DNA from: Stomorhina lunata
Taxonomy: Eukaryota; Arthropoda; Insecta; Diptera; Rhiniidae
DNA length: 64,000 nucleotides
Assembly (NCBI GenBank): GCA_933228675.1
Contig: OW121741.1
Location: forward strand, 71,746,629 to 71,810,628
Direction of reading: 5' to 3'
The position numbers and the translations under genes are program-made. Shown here in pieces: positions 23,651-36,076 of the stretch; position 1 is the first letter of the stretch; every line of letters starts with the position of its first letter. The notes beneath the pieces were generated by a model, which was not told where the DNA came from, did no database searches, and saw only the letters and a list, made by a program, of their open reading frames with translations.

Positions 23651-25394
23651 TGCTTTTATACCCACCATCAAAAAGAATGGGGGGTAAATTGAGATTGTCA
23701 TTCCGTTTGTAATTTCCTTAATATTAGCTCAAAAAAACAAAAATGAAGTCTGAATCCTTATGAAATTCTAAGACGATTGAGCGATGCCCGTCTGTCTGTC
23801 CGTATGTCCGTCTATCTGTTGTTGTCACTATAAAACCTTAACAAAAGTATATAGGTCACTGAAGTTTGGCATAAATATTATTAATTTCTTGGAAAATTAT
23901 GGTATTGAAACCGGGCAATATCGGTTCACATTTGACCATAGCTCCTGTATAACTTCGTCTAGGCTAATCGCTAATGTGCTAATAAATGACAAATTATAAT
24001 AGTTATGATGATAAAGTCAGGTAAATAGAAGTTTTACATAAGCACTAGGCAGCATATTTCATCCAAATCGGTTCACTTTTAACCATAGCTCCCATACAAA
24101 AAACTTACAGAAACAGCCTTAATTTTACCTAAAATACACTTAAATACCAAAAAAATGAAAAACTGTAACAGCTTTGGCCACTTAATTAAGCACAAGGAAG
24201 TCATATGCCAATGTCAGCCAGTGTGCAAAATTTTGTCACAATCGATCACTATTTAACCATAGCTCCCATATAAAAAACTTATGCAAACACAAAAATACAA
24301 AATGAAAAAGGGGGTTTATGCCCGTCTGTCGGTCAGAAAAAAGCGCGATAGCGCATCAACTAGAAGAACTAGAGCGACAAAATTTTACAAAAGTATTTTT
24401 GATATCTTGAGAAAGTTTTGTATTAAAAATAGACGAAATCGGTTTACATTTACCCATATAACCCTGCCCCGGAAATCACATTAATGCTGATAAATTGAAT
24501 ACAATTGTAATAGCTATGACGACTAAATTTAGAATATGGAAGTTTTATGCAACAATTGTTCAGTATATCAAATTTTATGGGAATCGGTCCATATTTGACT
24601 ATGGCTTTAAAATAAAAAGAACACTCCCGGAAACCAAAAAAATGTAGCAAAGACCAGTTAAAAACTATTAAATTAACAACTATGATAGCTATGGCCACTA
24701 AATTAGGCAAAAGCTTTATGTAAATACCAGCCAGTGTGTAAAATTTGATTACAATCGGTCAACATTTGGCAATAATTCTTATTTATATATATATATATAT
24801 AAATAACATCCCCTTTTTATATCTACAATCAAAAAGATTTGGAAGTACAAGTAAGAGTGGTATATTCGGCTTTGCCGAATCTTGGATACCCTTCACCAAT
24901 GGTGTTGCAAAAGTATTTAATGTAATTCCTAGCAAAATTTGGTTATACTAGTGTTATATGCAAAGAGTCTTTAAAATTAAGAGTCGGAAAAAGAAAAGCT
25001 TTTCGGTGGCGTCATCATCTGAAATAGTTATGCACCCAAAGGTTAGGTTGGGCAGGTGGCTGATGTCTAGGGAAGCTTCACTTGGGTTCTAAAGTGGTCC
25101 CTTTGTGAAAGATAATGATTACTAGACTACAAGTAGAGAATGCATATTTAAGCCAGCCAGTAGCTTCGAATTAAAATAGACACATATTTTACGAACACTT
25201 AATAAAGTTCGATAGACCAGATAAACCATGCAGAAAAGATGCTTCAAAATGTAGATCCCTTACATTTGCAATAGCACATCGATTTGATGAAGTTTAAGTA
25301 TTCTGGCATGCAACCCAAAAACACAGTGCGCAGTGAGGGTTGTGCACTTTAATTAGTACGAATTATCCCACCAGTAAAAGTTCTTGATTAGTTA

Positions 25395-25714
25395 TGTGGG
25401 ATTTGGTGGGATTTACATACAAGGTCTGGTAATCCTTTATGTAAATTACAACCCTGTAAGTTAACGAAAGAAAGATCATCGAGTAACGAGATCTAGGGTG
25501 TGGTTTTAACGAGCAAAAAGCTTAATGTAACGAGTGAGGACTTAAACGAAACGAACTTTAACTGAAAAAAGGGAGAGTGAGTTTGGACATTGACCTATTA
25601 ACATCTTAACTTTAATTAGCGCATAAGCCGTAGTCTTAAGAATAAAATTTTAAATAAACTTTATAATTTTTATATTCTTTAAAAAACTTAAACTGGTTTC
25701 ATTAAAAACCTACA
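25395..25714. mobile_element. Solo LTR, 320 bp
   Basis: The F3 copy at 690-760 (reverse) lacks this segment, giving the empty site AGTTATGTAAAAC. The insert begins TGTGGG and ends CCTACA, the TG...CA ends of an LTR, and is flanked by GTTA on both sides (25391-25394 and 25715-25718). AATAAA occurs near 25651. No internal retrotransposon genes are present, so a full element has probably collapsed by recombination. Confidence 0.8.
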
Positions 25715-26632
25715 GTTATGTAAAACTCTGAAGTTAGCGGACTGATTTAGGTCAAAGCTTTAACAATGATGAGCCTTAAAATTATAGGGTATACACTCTT
25801 AGTTTTAGATACATACGTGAAATATATAGCTTTTGAATGGATGGATATCAGCTTTGTCGGAAAAGTTATTAAAGATTTACTTATTAATCTGAAGTTAGTT
25901 AATTAATTAAAATGAACACTTCATCCATAATATTTGGGATGTATTGTCCTTCCGATCTGTCCGATGGATGTTTGGAAAGTTTTGCTCAAGTCCTTGTGCA
26001 ATTTTAATGTGATTTAATTTATCAGCATTAAATCGATTGGGAGATTTCACTAAATGTGAATAGAGCTCGCCCATTTTCAATATCGAACTTTTCAAGAGAT
26101 CAGAAATACTTTTGTCAAATGTTGTCCCTCTAGAAAGTTTATTTTAGGCGATATGGCCCTGAATTTCTGATTTCTCCCAATTGCAATTAAAAAATTTAAA
26201 ATTTCGTTGATATGTGAGATACTTACATACATATGTAGGATTTGAACGGATATCATGTAGTAAGCTGCATTTTTGTACTTCCTAGGAAGATTACCTATAA
26301 TTTGATATATAATACATTCTCAAATGTTATCATAATGTTCAAAAGTCAGACACAAAATTAAGATTAATGCAGAGTGTCTGTCTGCTAAAATCAGATTTGT
26401 GGAGCTCCTGGATTTTACACTAAATTTTAGGATATTGTCCCACCCTGAATTTTATCATTGTCGATCAAAACACCATCGCTTAAACGCTAAGTTATATCTA
26501 CCACAAATTACCGAATGCATCAGGATTTAGGTAATCCCCTGCGAAGGACGCTATTAAATTTCATCAAAATAAACACCTGAGATATCGACAAAACAGGAGC
26601 TCCAAAAACTTGACTACAACAGAAAAAATTAC

Positions 26633-26720
26633 AGACAGGTAGACGGACGGACAAAAAAACAGACGGACGGACAAACAAACAGACGGACAGACAGACAAAC
26701 AGACGGACGGACGGACAGAA
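26633..26720 (+). repeat. Simple repeat of GACGGACA/CAGACAAA type
   Basis: A run of 4-bp variants (GACG, GACA, CAAA) inside F3. The same kind of run recurs in F1 and F2 copies near 8075, 13490, 27350, 32300, 46420, 48900, 52060 and 63630, and is a constant internal feature of these families. Confidence 0.9.
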
Positions 26721-27707
26721 GTTGCGAAATCGATACTCCTGCCGATTCTGAGTTGATCGGTACAATTTGAATGGTAATCGTAATCAGATTTGTGGAGTTT
26801 ATATATCAGATTTAGAAAATCCTCACACAAAGAACGATGTCAAATTTCATCACAATCGGACCATAAACAATACTTACGCTGAAACAATACTTACAAAATG
26901 TAAACAAAATTTCTTAGACACGTACTTTGGGCAATTTGCTGTACCTCAAATGTAGTGTTATGGCGATATCTCAATTGATTATGGACCGCTTTTGATAAAA
27001 TTTAATAACGTGCTTGGCGGGGGAATTTCCTAAAATCTGATATAAAATTTATGTAGGTCCGTGCTAAAGGAGGAAGGTTTATCCTATCTCTGCATTTCAT
27101 TTTTTCAAGAAACATTCTCTAATGCGAACTCTGGGCAATTTGCGATACATCAAATTCAGTGTTTTGGCGATATCTCAGTTGTTTATGGACCCATTTTGAT
27201 AAAATTTTACAGAGTGCTTTGGAAAACTATTTTCTACAATCTGATATATAACATATTATCACATGTACACCAGGAGTATCTTTTTTCTCTAAAATCTGAT
27301 ATATAATTTATGTAAGTCCATCCTCCAGGGGCTTCAGAAACTTGATTTCAACAGACAGACAGACGGATAGACAGACAGACAGACGGATATCGCTTAATCG
27401 ATTCTCCTCCCGATTCTGAGTCGATCGGTATAATTTTTATGGGGTCTACGATCACTAATAAAAAAATTACAAACGGAATCACAAACTTATAATACCCTTT
27501 CACCTATTGGTGAAGGGTATTACAAGCATTATATATATAGTAAAAATATTTTACCAACAGTATCAACTAGCGGAACAACTTTTTTCGAATTTGGTCCACA
27601 TTTTGAATTGCAACCTCGTAGATATATATTATATGTTGCTACATTTAACATAAATTGATGGTGGGTATATAAGATTCGGCACAGCCGAATATAACACTCT
27701 TAATTGT

Positions 27708-27930
27708 TTTATTTTGGTTTGGTTTTACAGTGACGTCATGATGGCCAGAGCTGTAAAAGATTGCAATGATTAAAATAAATTCACATGGTTTGACATAAAA
27801 AGTTTTTTTAACAGGCATGTCACAAATTCTGTTCGGAATTGAAACCATTCCATCGTGAAATTCCGATCGAAATGGTTTTAGATTCTATAGATTCCGAAAA
27901 ATTTTAAATGTTCAAAATCATTAAAAAATT
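27708..27930 (+). repeat. Direct repeat, right copy, with CRE-like palindrome
   Basis: This matches 23449-23650. TGACGTCA lies at 27731-27738. The copy extends further (GAATTGAAACCATTCCATCG and beyond) than the left one, whose end is cut by the F1 element. Following it, 27950-28070 is a small region with inverted GGAAT/ATTCC phrases that I cannot classify. Confidence 0.7.
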
Positions 27931-28104
27931 TAAAAACATACAAACTCAATTTCACTTTTAACAAGGAATGTGGTATCATTCCGAAAGAATTTTTCGTTCT
28001 ACTTTTTCTATAGAAGCAAAATATGGAATTCATTCCACATCCGAACGAAATTGAGTTCTATGATATTTTTTAATTAATCGGGAGTGTCACAGAAACCAAT
28101 ATTT

Positions 28105-30598
28105 TCATTTGCTTATACGAGTACTGATGTTTGTAACGTATAGAAATATTGGTTTGAGACCCACCTTTAAGTATACCGATCACTCCCTGAGCTGTTTTAA
28201 TGGTCGAATATCCATGCAAACTTGTTATCAAAGTACAGGTCGTAGGTTAGGTTAGGTTTGAAAGATAATACCAAATCAATCTACGCTTGGAGACCATTGC
28301 GATCATCCCTTATAGAAGAGAGAGGGATAGCAGAAAAGTTGGTAGAAAAGACATTGTGATGGAGATAGTGGTAGAGAGAGAGTGAGAAAAGAGGTAGCTA
28401 TGACGTCAGAGGTAAGGGTAAGATACCTATCTAAGCCATCTGAGTCCCTCTATAAACCCACGACATCACTCAGTTTGCACTTCTGGATGTCACTCAGTTC
28501 CTCATAGAATCTGTTAACGAGAAATTTAAGTATCTGGTTTTTAGGCGTAGGACAGTGTCAGAGGATGTGTTTGACCGTTTCGGACGAATCCCTGTCCGAG
28601 CAAAGTCTGCAAATGTCTTGAACTGCTTTATCCCACCCATTTAGCCTAGAATTTAGGGTGCAGTTGCAAAAATTTTAGCCTGAAAAACACTTCACTCACC
28701 CCTAAGTCTAATCGATTTAATAATATTTTGCTCCTTTTGGAAAATGCTAACACCGGTGCCGATAACTATTTTGAAGCCGTCCGTGAAGATTGAGTTCTCC
28801 TCAAAGAGCGATTGACGATTCCAGCTGGCTCTATCTGGAATAACGACCTCTGGTACCGAACTTAACAAAATTTATTTTACCAAGTAGTCAGATATAGGTG
28901 ACACTGACCCGAAGTCAGGTGCATTCGTTCCGTTCTAGTTACTGCTGCCTTTATGAACAGATCTAAAGGGAATAGAGACAGCATCCCGTCTAAGGCCGCC
29001 TAGTTAGTTTTAGGCCCCAGTTCTTACCTACCGAGTTCCTACAAAAGTAATAAGCGTTAAATCCCTTTTTCATTCTTTTTAGTGTGTTGTTTTTCCAATA
29101 TTCTAATGACCTAAAGCGATGCCTAGGATTTTTGCTTCCTGTGATAGCCTTAACTCTACGCAACTAAGAACTGGAAGTTTAAAATTGTCTTCCTTATACT
29201 TCCTGGTGAATTAAACTATCTCAGTCTCTTCAGGGTTGACTTCCAGTCCCTTGTCCCTGGAAGAGAAATCTCCTAGTGACGATTCCATAATTTCACTGAT
29301 GGTATTCAGGAATTTAGCTGATACAATTTCGTCAGCGTAGACTACGTTCTACCTCCCTAGTTGGTAAAATCTTTTGAGAATCACATTGACCGCCTGTAGC
29401 CAAACGAATATGGACGACATCCCTATGGAATACCTCTTGTGACGAATGTTGCAATCTCTTAGATTTGTATTGATTATCCTGCTGTTGAGCATGATCGTTA
29501 CCCATTCCACCAGAAAACCCCCAAATCAATAAGTGTATTAATAATGGCGTCGATCGTGATATTTTAAAAGATCCATCAATGTCTAGAGGAATTATAAATT
29601 ATATAAGTAAATAACTAATCAAAATGGAACGAAAGAATTCCTGAAGCATAGCAGGAATGATGCCATCCAGACGGGGCGATTTATATGGCATAAATGTGTT
29701 TACGACCCATTTTATTCCCTCCATAGCACAATCTTATTTATCAAGGTGTTCGGTCTTACATCCGAAAGTACCGTAGTTGGTATGATTGAGACTGTATCTA
29801 AAATCCTGCTAACTAGGAAGTGAGTGCCGACGAGCAAATTAAGTGTCTATAGGTTTGATTCTGTCCATCCGATTTCTGGATAAAGCCATTAACTTCAAGG
29901 TTCTTAGATAACATCTGTCTAAATCTGGATAGCTCGTTTATTAAGTCTATAGACTCACAGTAGTCTTGCCACATGGTCCGTTTGGAATTTTTGAGGTCAC
30001 TCTTGTATCTGTTAAATATCACTATATAATTTGACCAATCCTTATCTAAGCAATACTAAACAATCTCCTGACTTTAGTTATGAGATCATTAAGATCCTTA
30101 TACCACCATCTAGGATATTTACGTTTGTAAGGGAAAGTTAGTGGTAGTTTGGAGAGAGTTATAGCTTTCACTGAGCAGTGGCACTAAGGCATTGGATTCC
30201 TTCAAAGAAAATACTCACAGGGGAACATTCTATGCCTTGGCATCCAAGAGCCTTGTAAAGTTTTCCCAGTTGGTTTTCTGGGATTCATAAAGGGCTCTTG
30301 TTTTACCTCATCGAAATTATCAGAAAAGAACATTCACTGAAAACCCTCCAATTTTCAATAGATGATCCCTATTGTTAGTTAGTGTGATGCCTATCACTTC
30401 TTCCCTATCTTTCACCCTGAAAGTTGCTGGAAGTGACATTTATCTACTTATATCTCGAATTAAAAAAAATAGAACTAGTAAATGTATGAATGTCTCTAAG
30501 ACTTAAGGAAAACTTTTAAAAATTTGGTCAATATATGACCTTAGTAGTGGAAGGTATCATATAGTAGTGCTTGACCGACTATAGCTTTTCTTACTTGT
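28105..30598 (-). repeat. F2 dispersed repeat split by a LINE
   Basis: The left part, 28105-28249, has ACTGATGTTTGTAACGTATA, matching the F2 phrase GCTGATGTATGTAACGCATA at 32222. The right part, about 30540-30598, carries the shared terminus in reverse (CTTTTCTTACTTGT) preceded by GACCGACTATAG. The LINE between them is in the same orientation. Confidence 0.6.
28250..30540 (-). pseudogene. R1/LOA-like LINE ORF2 remnant
   Basis: Read on the minus strand from right to left, this gives parts of a non-LTR retrotransposon polyprotein in order. There is a linker after the endonuclease (NRYKSDLKNSKRTMWQDYCE near 29960-30015), reverse transcriptase block 1 (YKSPRLDGIIPAMLQE near 29640-29690), a damaged YADD box (VYADEIV near 29330) followed by GLEVNPEETE, and a C-terminal zinc motif (ICRLCSDRDSSETVKHIL near 28560-28620). 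Frames shift often and stops are common, so it is dead. The motif set fits the R1/LOA group of LINEs. A second, shorter copy of a related LINE lies at 54200-55275. Confidence 0.7.
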
Positions 30599-32177
30599 TT
30601 ATTTTTTTAATTTAAAAATTTCCGAGTGTAACAATAAAACAAAGACCAATAATTTTTAAATGTTTTACAAAAAAAATTCTAGATGAATTTAAAGTAGGTT
30701 AATCTTTCGATCAATACTTCTGTGCTTTACTGGTGTAGGGTAATGAAATATGAATGAAAACAAAGTGCAAAAAATAATTGAATGAAATACAAATAAATAT
30801 AAATTAATGTTTTCACAAATGTGTGAGTCACGTGCCGCATTATTTTAACGTACATATGTTTAAGTTCTTGTTATTATTGTAGTTTTTGATATTTTCAAAG
30901 ATTTCTTATCTTAAGCAATAAATGTTTGTTTGTACCCTACATATTCATGAAAAGGAGAGGCTACTATTTTGATACAATACAAAACCATTGGTTAATATAT
31001 GAAAACTAGACTATTTTATTGAAAAGAGCAACGTTTTAGAACATCGCCATCTAAAATGTATAGAGAGTATTTCATGATTATTTAAATTTGTAAGACAAGA
31101 AATCGAGTTTTTATCAAGCCAGAGACTAAAAAGGTGTCTTGGCAAAGAAAAAATTAAATCAAAATCTTAGCTTTGCAAATCGTTTTATGTTTTGGATTTT
31201 TTTTTTAATTTTAAATAAAAATACCACTTTACCAGTACATTACGCTTACAGAAGTATCTTTAATTAGATTTGTATAACTTAGTCTTTTTCGAATGTGTCT
31301 AATTCGAATTTTAATTATAATAAATATAATAACAATAATTATTGTTTATTACACTGTGCTCGATTAAAGATTAATCGAGTACGCTGAATCCTATTCATTC
31401 AGCTCTAAAAGTGAGTGTGGTTAAAAATATTCTGATCATACTAGGTCAATGTATGAGCCTAAAATATGAACTGATATTAACCTCTATTACTTCTTATATT
31501 TATATTCTTAAACGAGCAATAATTGTATGTATATATATACGAGTATATATATATATATATAGAATGACTATCTCGAAAACGGCTCTAACGATTTTGATAA
31601 AATTTGGACAGTGGGTATCTTTTTTGATGTATAGGTCGAAGAAGAAGGGACTTTTGGAACGTTTGCCTCTAAGAGGGTAAAAACGGGTAAAAATTTGAAA
31701 AAATCGAAAACGCTATATCTCCTTAAGTAATAGGTATAGAAACAAACTATGTCCGATAAGGGGTAAAAAAACTATGAAACTATGTCCGATAAGGGGTAAA
31801 AAAGGGTGAAAATAGTTTTTTTGGTACCTTTTTAACCCACTCTTATATTTTAAACTAAGGAATATAGAAAGAAACTTTGTACTGCAATCAATAGATGTGA
31901 AAGAAATATTGAACACGTATTTGGTACTTTTTTGATTTTGTGGCCAAAATGTGTAAAAAAGGGATAAACTGATAACTTAACATCTACAAAATTAATATGA
32001 ATAAAAAAATAAAATTATGTTATCTGCTTTCTAATAAAATGTACCGAATTCAATTGGTACCAAAGAAGTACCAATTATGCATTTTCTGGGAAAAATTGTA
32101 ATAACTCCGAAACTACTTCGTGGATTTTTAATGTTGATGACTTAAAATAGAGCAACTTTAGTGATTTTAATTAATTT
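30599..32177. other. AT-rich stretch with a TA microsatellite
   Basis: No gene is supported. A short TA run lies near 31536-31560. A hairpin CTCGATTAAAGATTAATCGAG-like sequence (arms CTCGATTA and TAATCGAG) is at about 31359-31379. The phrase ATGTCCGATAAGGGGTAAAA is repeated at about 31749 and 31783. The 89-codon frame at 31411 has no recognisable motif. Confidence 0.4.
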
Positions 32178-32901
32178 TTATACCCTTCACCACCATTGGT
32201 GGAAAGGGTATTATAAGTTTGTGCTGATGTATGTAACGCATAGAAATATTTGTCTTAGTATACCAATAGGCTTAGAATCACTTTCTGAGTCGAATTAGCG
32301 ATGTCCGTCCGTCCGTCTGGCTAGTTGGCTGGCTGGACCCCCATGTAAACCTTGTAATCAAACTACAGGTCGCTATTCTTAATATAATTTTATGAAATTT
32401 GTCACAGATCATTTTTTTGATAGTATGACCCATATTTATGGTACCTCCTATAGGTCCCACTTCCCGGAATTGATATATTGGCCACAAATATAAATATTTT
32501 TTCATGAAATTTAAAACAGATACTGCTTATGTAAACTAAAATCACTGTACCCAATTTCGTTGAAATCGGTCCACATTTGACCATAGCTCCCATACAAATT
32601 CTTCTTTAAAAACACACTAAATATTACAAAAATCACTAAAACGCTCGTAAATCTAAAGATAATGAGAATTTCTTTTTGTACATATAATTTTTGTAACAAC
32701 TGAAATCAATTTGCTAAATTTCGAGATAATCGGTCCACATTTGACCCTAGCTCTCATATATGTAAGTCCAAATGACGGCAACTGCTTAATTATCAAATAA
32801 GTTTTGAGAAAATCTTTGTATGATAGCAAAATTTAGCAAATATTTGTCTTTAAACAGGAAAAATGGTGGGCCTTAACCGACTATAACACTTTCTTACTTG
32901 T
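32178..32901 (-). repeat. F2 dispersed repeat
   Basis: The left end is TATACCCTTCACCACCATTG. The right end is the shared terminus in reverse, preceded by the degenerate hairpin TTAACCGACTATAACAC. The interior has TCCGTCCGTCTGGCTAG and TCCCACTTCCCGGAATTG, which recur at 47830 (reverse) and 63800. The open frames at 32278-32699 are internal repeat frames. Confidence 0.75.
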
Positions 32902-33164
32902 TTTTAAATAATTCAATTCTAAGTGGTTAACCCAGCTGTTAGTTTTGGACCATTTGGTCCAATTTTTTAGTTGAGGATTCGACTCACGTATTTTATTTCT
33001 ACAGCAATATTAATTTCAAAATTTTAGACATCCAATGTCAAACTGTGCTAAGAAAATTAAAAAGTTACAAATCTTGTATTAGGGATCATTTGGTCCAGTG
33101 AATATTCCAATGCTGGAAACATAGACTTTATTTACAAGAAACATTACATTTTATTGAAAGTATT

Positions 33165-33916
33165 ATATCGCTAGCTTAGAGTGCAGAGGTGCCAACTGCA
33201 CTTTTTTTAATTTTTCAGGAGAGACGAAAAACTGTATTAAAAAAATTTACATAATATTTTTAAAATTTTTTTGAATGGAATTTTATTTGCTTTGTTGTTG
33301 CATCATATACAGTAAGGAAAAAATAAAAAAATTACAGTATCTTTGATTAATTAGAACTTTTATCTTTTAAGGTAGTGGGCTAGTAATCCACTCCTGAAAA
33401 AAACAATCTATAGTCCGATGCTCTGTGAGAGAGTGAAAAATCTTTTTCTTTATTGTTATTTATTGTTTAGTAGCTGCATTCAATAAAGCATGACAGCATA
33501 TGTTGTTGTAAAATATAATTTTTGCCAGGATTTCACTGCCTATAATTGCCTATAACTCTCCTCCTTAAATTTTTGGATTTTACGGGTATGTCCATGGAAT
33601 ATTCCGAATCAATGTCAAAACTATAAGCAAAACAATTGTTAGAAACAGCAAAAATAATTTTCACGGTGGACTAACCAACAATCATATCAATTTAGTAACA
33701 ATCACATGTGTAAATAGCACTTTTGCACACGCATTTTGACAGCTATGTATGTATATGGCACTTTGGCGCATCAACACAAAACCATTCGAAAAAAAATAGT
33801 TGCAACAATTTTTTTTTTCCAAACGATGTATTTATTAATTCTCATTTGCTCTGCGTTAAAATCTTATTTTTGTAAAAAAGTGCAGTTAGCACCCTTACAC
33901 TCTAAGCTAGCGATAT
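33165..33916. mobile_element. 752-bp inverted-repeat element, unknown superfamily
   Basis: The ends form a 43-bp inverted repeat beginning ATATCGCTAGCTTAGAGTG at both termini, with only four mismatches, all transitions. Inside the repeat is CAGAGGTGCCAACTGCAC, a hAT-like end, but no 8-bp duplication is found at either possible boundary. The interior holds GTAGTGGGCTAGTAATCCAC, also seen near 37645 in the CCCAG MITE. No transposase frame is present. Confidence 0.6.
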
Positions 33917-33964
33917 GCTATCCAAAATATTCTCAAGTGAATGCAATCTATAAGCTTTCCAGTA

Positions 33965-34978
33965 CTACACCATTTTCAATTGTAAATGAGAAATTTCCAC
34001 ATTGAATTGAGAAATTTTCATTTGAAATTGAGAATTTTTATTTGAAAATGAGAAAGTTCCAATTGAAATTGAGAATTTTCATTTGTATTTGAGAAAATTC
34101 CAATTGAAATTGAGAAATTTCATTTGAAAATGAGAAATTTTAAATTAAAAATGGGAATTTTCCATTTGTAAATGAGAATTTTTCATTTGTAATTGAGAAA
34201 AGTATAATCGAAAATGAGAAATTTTCATTTGTAATTGAGAAATTTTCATTTCAAATTGCGTTTTCCATTTGAAAATGAGAAATGTTTAATTGAAAATGAG
34301 AAATTTGTAATTACGAAATTATTACTTAAAATTGAGTTTTCCATTTAAAAATGAGAAATTTTCATTTGTAATTGAGAAAATTCCATTTGAAATTGAGAAA
34401 TGTGTAATTGAAAATAAGAAATTTTCATTTGTAATTGAGAAATTTTCATTTGAAATTTCGATAAACCCAATGAAAATTTCTGAATTACAAATGGAAATTT
34501 CTCATTTTCAATTACACATTTCTCAATTTCAAATGGAATTTTCTCAATTACAAATGAAAATTTCTGATTTTCAAATGGAAAACTCAATTTAAAATAAAAA
34601 TTTCTCAATTACAAATAGAAATTTCTCATTTTCAATTAAACATTTCTCAATTTCAAATGAAAAACTCATTTTCAAAAGCAAATTTCTCAATTATTTGAAA
34701 TTTTCTCAATTACAAATAAAAAATTCTCAATTTCAATTAAAAATTTCTCAATTACAAATAGAAATTTCTCTATTTCAATTGTAGTTTTCTCAAATTCAAA
34801 TGAAAATTCTCAATTTCAATTGAAAATTTCTCATTTCCAAGTGGAAATTCTCAATTTCAATTCGAATTTTCTCATTTTCTAATGAAAATTCTAAATTTTA
34901 ATTGGAATTTTCTCATTTTTAAATGTAAATTCTCATTTTCAATTGGAATTTTCTCATTTACAATTGAAAATGGTGTAG
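33965..34978. repeat. Palindromic foldback element built of 21-bp units
   Basis: The ends are CTACACCATTTTCAATTGTA and its inverse GGTGTAG at 34972-34978. The left half repeats GAGAAATTTTCATTTGAAATT-type units and the right half repeats the inverse, with the centre near 34470. The open frames at 34332-34608 on both strands simply translate these units (FEIEK-type repeats) and are not genes. The same right terminus ends the array at 39715-40265. Confidence 0.85.
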
Positions 34979-34980
34979 CT

Positions 34981-36068
34981 TTGTAAGAGACATTTTGCTA
35001 TGTCCTCTAGGCAATCTACTTTATTTCATCACATGGCCAGTGATTTTGATCAGCTGGTGCGAATCATCGATCGTAGAAAGAAAATTATTTTGTAAGCAGG
35101 ATCCACTTCCTTTAATCCTTTAGTTACCTCCAACAAAACTGGCTGAACTTGGTTCTATCCAGGCTTGACCTTTTTAGCTTTTCCAAGATACGACAGTATT
35201 TTATAGAATCTCTGAACTTGGTTCTATTCAAGCTTGGCATATTTAGCTTTATCAAGATATGAAAGTATTTTACAGAATTTTACAGAGTGATCCTAAGGAG
35301 TATCAATCAAGATATATAACACCTAAAACGATTTAATCTAAATCGATTTAATCTAAATCGTTAATCGTAACTATAGATTTACACGCATTTTTGCTGCCTT
35401 TTTTTGGGTATGTTTGCCGATTCACACAAGCTTTGAAATAATTATTTTGGTTACTATTAACAATGTTTTTTAAACTTCATTAAATTTAAATAAATTTGAG
35501 GCTGTTAGGAGAAAGACTCTCTATTCCGGGAAGACAGTTTTATGCAAGTAACGGGAAATATTGATGTAATGATAATCATTAAATTCATAAGTACTGTGAG
35601 CGTCAAATGAAAGTAAACACCTACGGTCTTATGCTAAAAAATTTAACAACGATTGGTAAACTAAAGTTAAGCAAAATTTCTTAAAGTATTATCCTAAAAC
35701 GATTATTAGCTTAACAAACCGATGTTAATCTTTTGTTAACATCAAATAATTTAAAGTAGTTGTCTACATAATTTAAAGCTACGTTAAATATTTTACTGTT
35801 TTGACAAATAATATTTTGTGAAAACTTTTAAAGAAAATATTTAAGTTTCCAGACTTATCTAATAAAAAATAATATTTTTGCTAAATTTAGTTATCATACT
35901 TTTTTCTAATTTGCTATTTTTTTATCATATAAAAGGTTTCAGGGGTGGGGAATTTATGAAATATAATTTCCATGATATTTCATACTCTATTTTACATATT
36001 TCATACTAAAACCAAACTTTTCAAAGAAATTGATAATACAAATTCTAATTTTTAACAAAAAATTCGTG
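34981..36068. other. No gene recognised; one Tc1-like 20-mer
   Basis: AT-rich. CGTCAAATGAAAGTAAACAC at 35601-35620 is nearly identical (19 of 20) to 41091-41110 at the left edge of the Tc1 element, so it may be a stray terminal repeat. At 35941, CAGGGGTGGGGAATTTATG looks like a hAT end, but no partner was found. Confidence 0.4.
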
Positions 36069-36076
36069 TTTTCAAC

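Larger units (their letters stand above)
24847..27521 (+). repeat. F3 dispersed repeat, full length, 2.7 kb
   Basis: It starts ACAAGTAAGAGTG with a hairpin TTCGGCTTTGCCGAA, then ACCCTTCACCAATGGTG. It ends with ACCTATTGGTGAAGGGTAT. Inside are a block near 26400-27310 built of repeats of GATATCTCAGTTGTTTATGG type, a GACGGACA-rich run at 26633-26720, and TCGATCGGTATAATTTTTAT near 27421. A solo LTR interrupts it at 25395-25714. Short frames such as 26520-26830 (minus) only translate the GACGGACA run. Confidence 0.85.
23656..27707 (-). repeat. F1 dispersed repeat split by an F3 element
   Basis: The inner end (TATACCCACCATCAAAAAGA) is at 23656, and the hairpin terminus (ATTCGGCACAGCCGAAT, then CTCTTAATTGT) is at 27675-27707. 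The two parts, 23656-24846 and 27522-27707, are the right and left portions of one reverse F1. Between them is a complete F3 in the opposite orientation. No clear duplication flanks the F3. Confidence 0.75.

Noticed and set aside
26520..26830. Cysteine/serine-rich minus-strand frames (VCLSVCPSVCLSV)
   Set aside because: They come from the GACGGACA simple repeat within F3.
33965..34978. Regular repeats spaced like a CRISPR array
   Set aside because: The units are adjacent with no unique spacers, and the whole is palindromic; the context is eukaryotic.
35941..35960. hAT end CAGGGGTGGGGAATTTATG
   Set aside because: No inverted partner or 8-bp duplication was found.
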